DNA from: Flavobacteriales bacterium UBA1959
GTDB lineage: Bacteria > Bacteroidota > Bacteroidia > Flavobacteriales_D > Sanyastnellaceae
DNA: 5,842 nt
Direction of reading: 5' to 3'
NCBI GenBank assembly: GCA_002336085.1
Contig: DDEH01000135.1
Location: 1-5,842, forward strand
The position numbers were made by a program, and so were the translations under genes. Positions 1 through 5,829 of the stretch are shown in pieces. The notes below the pieces were generated by a model. That model saw only the letters and a list, made by a program, of their open reading frames with translations, did not search any database and was not told where the DNA came from. Positions within the stretch are counted from its first letter, which is position 1. Every line of letters starts with the position of its first letter.

Positions 1-207
1 AAACGCGCACTTGACTCTTTCATCGATGCAACAGCAGGTGCATTGGGCAAAGGAGACCGTGTATCCCTCGTAGGATTCGGTTCTTTCTCTGTCACTCACC
101 GAGCTGAACGCAAAGGACGTAACCCACGTACGGGTAAGGAAATCACAATTGCAGCAAAGAACGTAATCAAGTTCAAAGCTGGTGCTGAGCTGAACAGCAA
201 GGTGTAA
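1..207 (+). CDS. HU-family DNA-binding protein, 3' part (start lies outside the window)
   Basis: Frame 1 is open from the first base to the TAA at 205-207 and gives 68 residues. The usual HU length is about 90, so roughly 22 N-terminal residues are missing upstream. The visible part has the family hallmarks: the GDRVSLVGFGSF strand region (residues 18-29 of the fragment), then the DNA-binding beta arm HRAERKGRNPRTGKEI with the intercalating proline of the RNPRTGKEI motif, and a C-terminal lysine-rich strand and helix (AAKNVIKFKAGAEL). HU is a small dimeric nucleoid protein that bends DNA with little sequence preference. The gene is followed directly by a strong terminator, so it probably ends its own transcription unit. 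The fragment cannot separate HU from a close HU paralogue, because the N-terminal helices are absent. Confidence 0.95.
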   Translation, partial: KRALDSFIDATAGALGKGDRVSLVGFGSFSVTHRAERKGRNPRTGKEITIAAKNVIKFKAGAELNSKV

Positions 208-224
208 CAACCCCTGTTCTTCGG

Positions 225-255
225 AAAGGCCCTGCGGTAATCGCGGGGCCTTTTT
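225..255 (+). terminator. Rho-independent terminator of the HU gene
   Basis: Bases 225-236 pair with 242-253 in a 12-bp stem containing one G-U pair (233/245), around a five-base loop (237-241). The GC-rich core is followed by a T run at 251-255. It starts 17 bases after the HU stop codon. The flanking A run at 225-227 also pairs with the T run, which could let it work partly in the other direction, but no leftward gene here needs that. Confidence 0.9.
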
Positions 256-286
256 CATTTAAACCTAACCCAAGCACGAGCGAGCC

Positions 287-973
287 ATGGATCCTCGGTT
301 CAAGGCACTGGAGCCTTTTCTAAGCACCGAACGAAAAAATCGATTCGAAGACGTTCTCGAATGGAGGATGCGGCATATCTGCCTCGTTCTTGAAAACGTC
401 TACCAATCGCGCAATGCTAGTGCTGTAATGCGCACGTGTGACGGATGCGGAATCCAAGATGTGCATTTGATTGAGGACATGAATCCATGGGTTTTTAATC
501 GCCACGTTTCAAAAGGAACACCTTCTTGGCTGACACTGCATCGGTATCGAGGAGAGACAAACCCAAGTGAAGCATGTATCAAACGCCTAAAGGCTCAAGG
601 GTATGACATCGCCATAACATCGCCGCACGTAGACGGTAAGCAAGCGCACGAATTGCCCATTGATCGTCCAATCGCACTAATTATGGGCACCGAATTTGAA
701 GGGGTGTCTGAGGCTTTTTCTCAGGCTGCAGACCACCATGTTTACATACCGATGAAGGGCTTCGCCGAATCTCTAAACATTAGTGTTGCGGCGGGCATTG
801 TCATGAACGACATTGCACGACGAGTTCGCAATCTACCAGCGAAAACCTGGCGATTATCCGAAGATGAAAAAGACGAATTAAGAGCCGATTGGGCTATGAA
901 AACCGTTCGGAAATCAGACGTGATTTTAAAACAGCTGAAGATCAGTCCTGCTTCCGGAGAAACCCTTATCTAA
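287..973 (+). CDS. trmH: TrmH-like tRNA (guanosine-2'-O-)-methyltransferase (SpoU/SPOUT family)
   Basis: This 228-residue protein is predicted to transfer a methyl group from S-adenosylmethionine to a ribose 2'-OH of tRNA, most likely G18 in the D loop, in the cytoplasm. The three SpoU motifs are present. Motif 1 is at residues 43-59 (NASAVMRTCDGCG), with N43 and R49, the arginine position regarded as catalytic in TrmH. Motif 2 is at 129-141 (IALIMGTEFEGVS). Motif 3 is at 153-169 (YIPMKGFAESLNIS), with N164. Motifs 2 and 3 build the trefoil knot that binds the cofactor. The N-terminal segment (FEDVLEWRMRHICLVLENVYQ) and the C-terminal helical tail resemble TrmH rather than the longer RlmB/TrmL types. 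No other in-frame ATG lies upstream, and no clear Shine-Dalgarno sequence precedes this one. It is the first gene of a rightward cluster and starts only 31 bases after the HU terminator. Family assignment is firm; the exact target base is inferred. Confidence 0.92.
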   Translation: MDPRFKALEPFLSTERKNRFEDVLEWRMRHICLVLENVYQSRNASAVMRTCDGCGIQDVHLIEDMNPWVFNRHVSKGTPSWLTLHRYRGETNPSEACIKRLKAQGYDIAITSPHVDGKQAHELPIDRPIALIMGTEFEGVSEAFSQAADHHVYIPMKGFAESLNISVAAGIVMNDIARRVRNLPAKTWRLSEDEKDELRADWAMKTVRKSDVILKQLKISPASGETLI

Positions 974-975
974 AC

Positions 976-980
976 AAGGA
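976..980 (+). promoter_or_regulatory. Possible ribosome-binding site for the MATE gene
   Basis: AAGGA ends eight bases before the GTG at 989, a good Shine-Dalgarno position. It is the main argument for starting the MATE gene at 989 instead of at the ATGs at 1025 or 1028. The other genes here lack such sites, and Bacteroidota often do without them, so the match may be chance. Confidence 0.35.
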
Positions 981-988
981 TTTCCAGA

Positions 989-2383
989 GTGGAATCGTTT
1001 TTTTTCGAACGACATTTGCAGCTTATGATGCCCGCTCAATCCCTTCGCATTGGCTATCGAGACTTGCTTCGAATGGCCCTTCCTATTTCTGCGGGCACAG
1101 CGCTACAGTTTTTGGTGTTGCTCACGGATAACTTCTTCCTCGCTCGACACAGTGAATCCGCAATCAATGGAGCCGGAAATGCGGGATTGGTCTACATGAC
1201 GCTTGAAATGCTCGCCGTAGGAAGCGCAGCAGCAATACAAATAATCATTGCGCGTCGTGTTGGGGAGAACGACCACGCCGAAGCTCGTAGAACCCTTCGA
1301 ACGGGAATTTTAATCCACCTCGGTATCGGTATCGCCTTGCTCGGAATTGGAAGCCTTTTGAACCTCGGGCTTCTCGGAAGCACAATTCAAAATGAAGAGA
1401 TTCGAGCTGTATTTGAACCCTACTTCGGCATTCGCCTACTCGGATTCATTCCATTCTCCATTTTACTTGTGCTCAACGCCTTCTACACAGGCACAACCAA
1501 AACATGGCCCATATTACTAGTCGCAGCTGCCACAGGAGGCTTAAACATCATTCTGGATGCGGCTTGGGTTGACGGATGGTGGGGAGTAGAGCCAATTGGA
1601 GCCTTAGGTGCAGCATGGGCATCGGTATCTGCTGAAACACTTGGATGCTTGGTTTCATTCATCATTTTGTTTCGAATTTCACCGGATATCCTGCATTCAA
1701 AAACCTTGTTAAACCGGATTAAGATGAAGGCCTGGTGGGAATTGGCCTACCCACTGATGGGGCAATTTCTAATTACTATCGCCACCTGGACGGCATTTTT
1801 CTTTTTTGTCGAAAAGGTTGGTAGCTTGGAACTCAAAGTCTCACACATCACTCGAAACTTCTTTATGCTCGCCTTTATCGCAGCTCAAGGGATTCAACAA
1901 ACCACACGAACTTATGTCAGTGGACTCATTGGAGAGAATCGAATCGCAGACATCAAAATAACATTGCGTCGGCTGACCATCTTGAATGCATGCGGCATGC
2001 TAATTCTCTGCCACGGCTACCTCCTCTATCCAAAACAACTCGCTTCAGCATTTTTTGATGATGCTGCTGGGCTTGAAGCGATGGAGAAGACGTTGCTTGT
2101 TGTATTCGTAGGTGTTACCATTTATACTTTTTCAGGAATCATGCTCTCCACCATTCAAGGCATTGGCAAAACAAGAAGAGCATTTCGAATCGAATTCATT
2201 TCGGTAACGGCTTATATATTTGTTGCGGCAGCTTTGACTTTGATTTGGCCACAACCCATCTGGATCATCTGGCTGGTTGAATGGGTCTATTTTTCTTGCA
2301 TTGGAATCGGGAGTTGGCTGTACTTGAGACGACTGAATTGGACCGGCCTGGATGGAGCAATCGATGAACCACTCGTGCAATGA
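989..2383 (+). CDS. MATE-family multidrug/Na+ (or H+) antiporter
   Basis: The 464-residue product is a very hydrophobic inner-membrane protein of typical MATE length (about 440-470, 12 helices expected). Family signs are the first helix with a conserved acidic residue (around residues 29-52, D47 in LLTDNFFLAR), the cytoplasmic loop ARRVGENDHAEARRT (88-102) after helix 2, the FYTGTTKTWP segment (165-174), NIILD (186-190), and the glycine/alanine-rich GALGAAWASVSAE stretch (204 onward). The second half repeats the pattern, with GLIGENR matching the loop of the first half. MATE proteins export cationic drugs or metabolites using a Na+ or H+ gradient; the substrate cannot be read here. The longest start is GTG 989, 15 bases after trmH, with AAGGA before it. 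ATG 1025 or 1028 would remove a 12-13 residue hydrophobic/basic tail and begin close to where the family homology starts. The 3' end overlaps fmt by four bases. Confidence 0.9.
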   Translation: MESFFFERHLQLMMPAQSLRIGYRDLLRMALPISAGTALQFLVLLTDNFFLARHSESAINGAGNAGLVYMTLEMLAVGSAAAIQIIIARRVGENDHAEARRTLRTGILIHLGIGIALLGIGSLLNLGLLGSTIQNEEIRAVFEPYFGIRLLGFIPFSILLVLNAFYTGTTKTWPILLVAAATGGLNIILDAAWVDGWWGVEPIGALGAAWASVSAETLGCLVSFIILFRISPDILHSKTLLNRIKMKAWWELAYPLMGQFLITIATWTAFFFFVEKVGSLELKVSHITRNFFMLAFIAAQGIQQTTRTYVSGLIGENRIADIKITLRRLTILNACGMLILCHGYLLYPKQLASAFFDDAAGLEAMEKTLLVVFVGVTIYTFSGIMLSTIQGIGKTRRAFRIEFISVTAYIFVAAALTLIWPQPIWIIWLVEWVYFSCIGIGSWLYLRRLNWTGLDGAIDEPLVQ

Positions 2384-3366
2384 ACAAAACATTTCCAACC
2401 GTCCCCACAGAGCAACCGCTTCGCATTGCTTTTTTCGGTACGCCCGATTTCGCAGCTATTTGCCTGCAAAAATTGCACACTAGCCGAAACGAAATCGTAG
2501 CGGTGATTACCGCTCCAGACAAAAAGTCCGGCCGAGGCCAACGGATGCAGCACTCCCCAGTGAAATCTGCCGCGAGCCAATTGAACTTGCCGGTCCTTCA
2601 ACCACAGAACCTAAAGGACCCAAGTTTTGCTGCAATATTTAAGGAGCTTGATTGCGATTTGGCCATTGTGGTAGCGTTTCGCATGCTTCCTAAAGCAATC
2701 TGGAGCGCTCCTCGGTTTGGATCCATCAATCTGCATGCCTCTCTGCTGCCACAATTGCGCGGCGCAGCACCCATTCAATGGGCAATTCGGCACAAGCTTC
2801 TCGAGACGGGTGTAACGACTTTCTCATTGCAACATGCCATCGATACCGGCGATATCCTCTTGCAAGAGAGCGTTGCGATTGAGCCAACTGAAACTGCCGG
2901 AACACTGCACGATAAATTGTTGCAAACGGGCAGTACACTCATCATCGAAACCATTGAAAAACTCACTCAAGGCAACTTAAGACCTGTTGCTCAAGCAGAC
3001 CTTTTATTGTCAAGACCACTCCTCGAAGCTCCAAAATTAAACAGAGAAAACTGTCTAATTAAATGGTCACAAAGCACTGACAATGTGTTCCATATGATTA
3101 GATCATTGAATCCTTACCCCAAAAGTTGGTGCACAACACCCTCAGGCGATTTAAAAGTAATCTCTGCGCAACCGACTGAATTGGACATCAAACTCCAAGA
3201 AGCTGGAACTGCAATCATCCACAGAAATAGATTATTCATTGCCTGCTCAGACGGCTGGATTGAATTGTTGAAAATCGTTCCCAACGGTAAAAAACCGATG
3301 GAGGCCCGTGCCTGGATAAATGGACTGCAGCCCAGTCAACGGCAATCATTGGGCATTTGGAACTAA
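2380..3366 (+). CDS. fmt: Methionyl-tRNA formyltransferase
   Basis: This cytoplasmic enzyme transfers a formyl group from 10-formyltetrahydrofolate to Met-tRNA(fMet), preparing it for translation initiation. The 328-residue protein has both domains. The N-terminal Rossmann-like catalytic domain carries RIAFFGTPDFAA (15-26), SGRG (50-53), the NLHASLLPQLRGAAPIQ signature (117-133) and AIDTGDIL (153-160). N117, H119 and D155 match the catalytic N108, H110 and D146 of the E. coli enzyme with a constant offset of nine, so only the N-terminus is longer. The C-terminal OB-fold tRNA-binding domain starts near 208, with APKLNRENCLIKW and IRSLNPYPKSW. The ATG overlaps the MATE TGA stop as ATGA and no Shine-Dalgarno sequence is visible, so translation is probably coupled to the transporter gene. 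No other likely start exists before the catalytic domain. Partners often found beside fmt elsewhere, such as def, are not seen in this window. Confidence 0.97.
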   Translation: MNKTFPTVPTEQPLRIAFFGTPDFAAICLQKLHTSRNEIVAVITAPDKKSGRGQRMQHSPVKSAASQLNLPVLQPQNLKDPSFAAIFKELDCDLAIVVAFRMLPKAIWSAPRFGSINLHASLLPQLRGAAPIQWAIRHKLLETGVTTFSLQHAIDTGDILLQESVAIEPTETAGTLHDKLLQTGSTLIIETIEKLTQGNLRPVAQADLLLSRPLLEAPKLNRENCLIKWSQSTDNVFHMIRSLNPYPKSWCTTPSGDLKVISAQPTELDIKLQEAGTAIIHRNRLFIACSDGWIELLKIVPNGKKPMEARAWINGLQPSQRQSLGIWN

Positions 3367-3399
3367 AAACAGGCCATTCAATCGATTTGATGAATGTCC
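3365..3399 (-). terminator. Probable Rho-independent terminator of the thiolase-C40 unit
   Basis: Bases 3375-3380 (CATTCA) pair with 3391-3396 (TGAATG). Bases 3372-3373 (GG) pair with 3398-3399 (CC) outside a single mismatch, around a ten-base loop. Read on the minus strand, the stem is followed by TG and then five Ts (complement of 3365-3369). It lies just after the stop of the C40 peptidase gene and overlaps the fmt stop codon. On the plus strand no T run follows, so it gives no clear end for the fmt transcript. The stem is modest and the loop large. Confidence 0.5.
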
Positions 3400-3405
3400 G
3401 CTGGG

Positions 3406-4179
3406 TCAATCAATGCGCCGAATGCAACTGATGGAGTGTGTCTTGGTTTGATCTCGCCAAATTCCATCTTCTTTCATAGCATCTAGCCGCACCTCTCCCG
3501 CCGCGTGAATAATGGTATCCAAGGTCTTCAATATACCCACGTGGGTGATGCCACCGGATACATTTTTAAAAAAGACCAAATCTCCTGGAGATCGATTGAC
3601 CCAATGGATAAGGCCTCCTTTCAAAGCCTGCTGACTCGCATCCCGTGGAAGCTTTTTTCCGCATAACACGTATGCCAGTTGAATCAACCCAGAGCAATCC
3701 ATGCCCCAGACACTGCGGCCGCCCCATCGGTAGGGTGACCCAATGAAAGCCTGGGCAGCATCCAGAGGACTTTGATGTGCTTGAAAGACATCATCCAAAG
3801 GAAACAATGGGCTCAAGTCATTGCCTGCTAGTGACCATGTTGAATGATCATCACCAAGGGACACAATCGATCCAGCAGGCAATTGCAATACCGCGCCGTC
3901 CGGTCTCAACCAAGGTGACACCGGCGACTGAACTCGGAAATACTTGGCTCCTATGTGCTTTGCCGCACCGGCATGAAAGAAGAACCATTGCTTCCTGTCG
4001 GTCCATCCCTCGTAATCATCGCCAACCAGCTGGATTCGAATCCAATCCTTGGTTCCTATTTCTTGAACAACAGCAACCTCACCTGCGAGCGCTTCTGTGC
4101 ACATCTCAGATATGTCTGATGGCTGGGTGCGAATAGGTGCGCACGAAACCACTAACTCAATAAAGTCTCCAACTTGCAC
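3406..4179 (-). CDS. NlpC/P60 (C40) cysteine peptidase with SH3-like N-terminal region, probably cytoplasmic
   Basis: This 257-residue protein has a bacterial SH3-like region (about residues 5-65, including the WIRIQLVGDDYEGW stretch) and a second less clear SH3-like stretch (about 78-128). The C-terminal NlpC/P60 papain-like domain spans about 136-257. The catalytic cysteine is C162 in GMDCSGLIQLAY. H213 in GGITHVGIL is the catalytic histidine, and H225 in TIIHAAG is the third polar residue. It begins without a signal peptide or lipobox, unlike secreted NlpC/Spr hydrolases. This fits the cytoplasmic gamma-D-glutamyl-L-diamino acid endopeptidases (dipeptidyl-peptidase VI/YkfC type) that cut imported murein peptides, but that substrate is inferred. 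The start is GTG at 4179-4177. An in-frame stop at 4194-4192 rules out a longer form, and the next in-frame ATG (residue 26) would break the SH3 region. It begins two bases after the thiolase stop, so the genes are probably co-transcribed and translationally coupled. Confidence 0.9.
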   Translation of the reverse strand: MQVGDFIELVVSCAPIRTQPSDISEMCTEALAGEVAVVQEIGTKDWIRIQLVGDDYEGWTDRKQWFFFHAGAAKHIGAKYFRVQSPVSPWLRPDGAVLQLPAGSIVSLGDDHSTWSLAGNDLSPLFPLDDVFQAHQSPLDAAQAFIGSPYRWGGRSVWGMDCSGLIQLAYVLCGKKLPRDASQQALKGGLIHWVNRSPGDLVFFKNVSGGITHVGILKTLDTIIHAAGEVRLDAMKEDGIWRDQTKTHSISCIRRID

Positions 4180-4181
4180 AG

Positions 4182-5360
4182 CTACACTGTTTCAATCATC
4201 AATGCTGAAGCACCACCACCACCGTTACAAATTCCCGCACCACCTTTGTTCAAGCCTCGCTTTCGCAGTGCATGGATAAGGGTCACTACGATACGTGAAC
4301 CGCTTGAACCCAATGGATGGCCTAAAGCGACGGCGCCACCATTGACATTAACGGTCTTCGGATTTAGCTTGAGTAAATCCATGTTGGCAATTCCAACCAC
4401 AGCAAATGCCTCATTCAACTCCCAAAGATCTACGTCATCTGATTCCCAGCCAGATTTAGATAGTGCAATGGGAACAGCTTTCGCTGGCGCTGTCGTAAAC
4501 CATTCCGGCTGATGCGCTGCATCTGCATATCCTGCAATTTTAGCAATGGGATTTAACCCCAGACGCTTTACCGCATCCTCAGAAGCCAATACCAATGCAC
4601 TTGCGCCATCATTCAATGTTGATGCATTGGCAGCTGTGACGGTGCCATCCTTTTGAAATGCTGGCCGTAAGCTTCGAATCTTCTCCATTTTAACTGCCTT
4701 GAACTCCTCGTCTTCCGAGACTGTGAGCGCATCGCCTCTGCGCTGCGGCACAGAAACGGGAACTACTTCTTCATTGAATGCCCCAGATGCCCATGCAGCC
4801 GACGCTCGCTCGTAGCTCATGACTGCAAAATCGTCTTGGGCTTCACGCGATATGGAATGTTCTTTGGCACAAAGCTCTGCACAATTTCCCATGTGCGTGG
4901 AATTGTAAACGTCAGTCAACCCGTCGAGCAACATCCCATCCTGCATTTTTAAGTCACCAAATTTTGTTCCTGCTCGTCCCGAAAAATAATGCGGGACCTG
5001 ACTCATATTCTCCATCCCACCGGCAATCACAATATCAGCATCACCGAGAGCAATCGCCTGAGCCGCAAGAGAGATAGACTTCATGCCACTTGCACACACC
5101 TTATTGACCGTCGTACACGGGACACTGTCTGGTATTCCAGCCGCCATTGCTGCCTGCCGAGCAGGTGCTTGACCTATTCCGGCCTGAAGCACATTGCCCA
5201 TTATTACCTCCTCAACTTGATTCGGATCCACCCCTGCGGCTTCCATTGCACCTCGGATTGCGGTTGCTCCCAATTGCGGGGCGGGCACACTTGACAAACC
5301 ACCGAGAAAACTCCCCATGGGGGTCCGAACTGCGGACAACACGTATACTGCTTTGCTCAT
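4182..5360 (-). CDS. Acetyl-CoA C-acetyltransferase (thiolase)
   Basis: This 392-residue cytosolic thiolase is predicted to interconvert two acetyl-CoA with acetoacetyl-CoA and CoA, or to cleave short 3-ketoacyl-CoAs. All active-site residues are present: C89 in the NKVCASGMKS motif (acyl-enzyme nucleophile), H156 in STHMGNCAE, N316 in NEAFA, H348 in GGAVALGHPLGSSGSR, and C378 in GICNGGGGAS (the acid/base cysteine). Length and numbering coincide with the well-studied Zoogloea biosynthetic thiolase, so the protein is complete and the ATG at 5360-5358 is well supported. The start is preceded by an AT-rich stretch without a Shine-Dalgarno sequence, typical of Bacteroidota. No hydratase/dehydrogenase (fadB-like), phaB or HMG-CoA synthase gene is in the window, so biosynthetic and degradative roles cannot be separated. 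The downstream C40 peptidase gene follows two bases after the stop. Confidence 0.95.
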   Translation of the reverse strand: MSKAVYVLSAVRTPMGSFLGGLSSVPAPQLGATAIRGAMEAAGVDPNQVEEVIMGNVLQAGIGQAPARQAAMAAGIPDSVPCTTVNKVCASGMKSISLAAQAIALGDADIVIAGGMENMSQVPHYFSGRAGTKFGDLKMQDGMLLDGLTDVYNSTHMGNCAELCAKEHSISREAQDDFAVMSYERASAAWASGAFNEEVVPVSVPQRRGDALTVSEDEEFKAVKMEKIRSLRPAFQKDGTVTAANASTLNDGASALVLASEDAVKRLGLNPIAKIAGYADAAHQPEWFTTAPAKAVPIALSKSGWESDDVDLWELNEAFAVVGIANMDLLKLNPKTVNVNGGAVALGHPLGSSGSRIVVTLIHALRKRGLNKGGAGICNGGGGASALMIETV

Positions 5361-5378
5361 TTAAATTGTATTTGACTC

Positions 5379-5386
5379 CAAATTTA
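5379..5386 (-). promoter_or_regulatory. Candidate Bacteroidota -7 promoter element for the thiolase gene
   Basis: On the minus strand TAAATTTG matches the Bacteroidota -7 consensus TAnnTTTG exactly and lies 18 bases before the thiolase ATG, which would give a very short leader. No TTTG/TTG -33 element is visible at the usual spacing upstream, which lowers confidence. An eight-base degenerate match in AT-rich DNA can occur by chance. Confidence 0.35.
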
Positions 5387-5500
5387 ACAGGTGTTGGATT
5401 GACTTGGCCATGTATCGCTGTTTTTGGCACAGAGATTGGTTTGTTCAGTTGGTTAGCATTCTGATAGAAGCATCAAGATAATTTGGTTTAGGTTAAGCGG

Positions 5501-5535
5501 AGCATTGGGAAACGTCCCAGTGCTTTGTTGTTTTT
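5501..5535 (+). terminator. Rightward terminator-like hairpin with no obvious upstream gene
   Basis: Bases 5501-5510 pair with 5515-5524 in a 10-bp stem with one G-U pair (5505/5520) and an AACG loop (5511-5514). The core is GGG/CCC. A T-rich tail (TTGTTGTTTTT, 5525-5535) follows on the plus strand. On the minus strand the stem is followed by mixed sequence without a T run, so the signal is directional. The thiolase gene to the left runs the other way, so this would end a rightward transcript starting in 5361-5500, or act as an attenuator for what follows. Confidence 0.6.
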
Positions 5536-5643
5536 CAATGATTATCAGTGACTTAACGATTTGCACAATATATTTCTTACGAGATCCTGAAACATTTGGA
5601 CCACGCACACCGTAGGAAAGAACGATTCCAACAATTCGAAATT

Positions 5644-5829
5644 ATGTCTATAACCGGTATTCCCATTCCCCATCTGCCAAGTGCACTGGAACAGTACAAA
5701 ACCTTGATCAGGCACGTACATGGCGAACCCGTCATGATTCGAAGGGCCATGCGAATTGCCTTTAGGAGCCTCAGCCCTAAAGACAGTATCCAGCTTAGGG
5801 ACTGGCTCGAAGGAAGATATCAACTTTAA
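5644..5829 (+). CDS. Possible small protein of unknown function (61 residues)
   Basis: From ATG 5644 to TAA 5827-5829 the frame encodes 61 residues that I do not recognise. The product has no signal peptide or membrane helix. It opens with MSITGIPIPHLPSALEQY and continues as a mostly helical, Arg-rich stretch (HVHGEPVMIRRAMRIAFRSL), then SPKDSIQLRDWLEGRYQL, a composition that looks protein-like. The frame stays open upstream to a TTG at 5596, but the extra 16 residues (HRRKERFQQFE-type) have no support, so ATG 5644 is chosen. No Shine-Dalgarno sequence precedes it. It lies after the rightward hairpin at 5501-5535. An overlapping minus-strand frame (5545-5823) of similar length also exists, so coding is not certain. 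Function unknown. Confidence 0.4.
   Translation: MSITGIPIPHLPSALEQYKTLIRHVHGEPVMIRRAMRIAFRSLSPKDSIQLRDWLEGRYQL

Larger units (their letters stand above)
5361..5643. other. Intergenic region between the thiolase and the terminal small ORF; no convincing protein gene
   Basis: The first part contains the probable leftward thiolase promoter. The middle has a small imperfect hairpin (5456-5471: GC and TTCT pairing with AGAA and GC, one bulged A, three-base loop), and the terminator-like hairpin at 5501-5535 follows. An 11-base stretch at 5446-5456 resembles a tRNA D loop, but no cloverleaf can be built around it. A 23-codon ORF (ATG 5410, stop at 5479-5481) begins MYRCFWHRDW and has no independent support. 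From 5536 to 5643 the sequence is AT-rich and could hold a rightward promoter (TATATTTC at 5569-5576 is one base from TAnnTTTG), but no matching -33 element is evident. Confidence 0.6.

Noticed and set aside
889..1131. 80-codon plus-strand ORF bridging trmH and the MATE gene
   Set aside because: It overlaps the conserved C-terminus of TrmH and the first helix of the transporter in another frame, and its translation resembles no family.
1318..1340. Short tandem-like sequence (CGGTATCGGTATCG) in the MATE gene
   Set aside because: It simply encodes a Gly/Ile-rich membrane helix and has no sign of being a functional repeat.
3777..4512. Overlapping plus-strand ORFs (3777-4136, 4097-4279, 4174-4512)
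   Set aside because: They are antisense to the C40 peptidase and the thiolase C-terminus, both of which have intact catalytic motifs.
5147..5464. Plus-strand ORF of 105 codons antisense to the thiolase 5' end
   Set aside because: Almost all of it is the complement of the strongly conserved thiolase N-terminus, and the low-complexity Leu/Pro-rich product is typical of a shadow frame.
5545..5823. Minus-strand ORF of 92 codons opposite the small terminal ORF
   Set aside because: It needs a TTG start at the window edge, and its translation looks less protein-like than the plus-strand frame. It cannot be fully excluded, which is why the plus-strand call is given low confidence.
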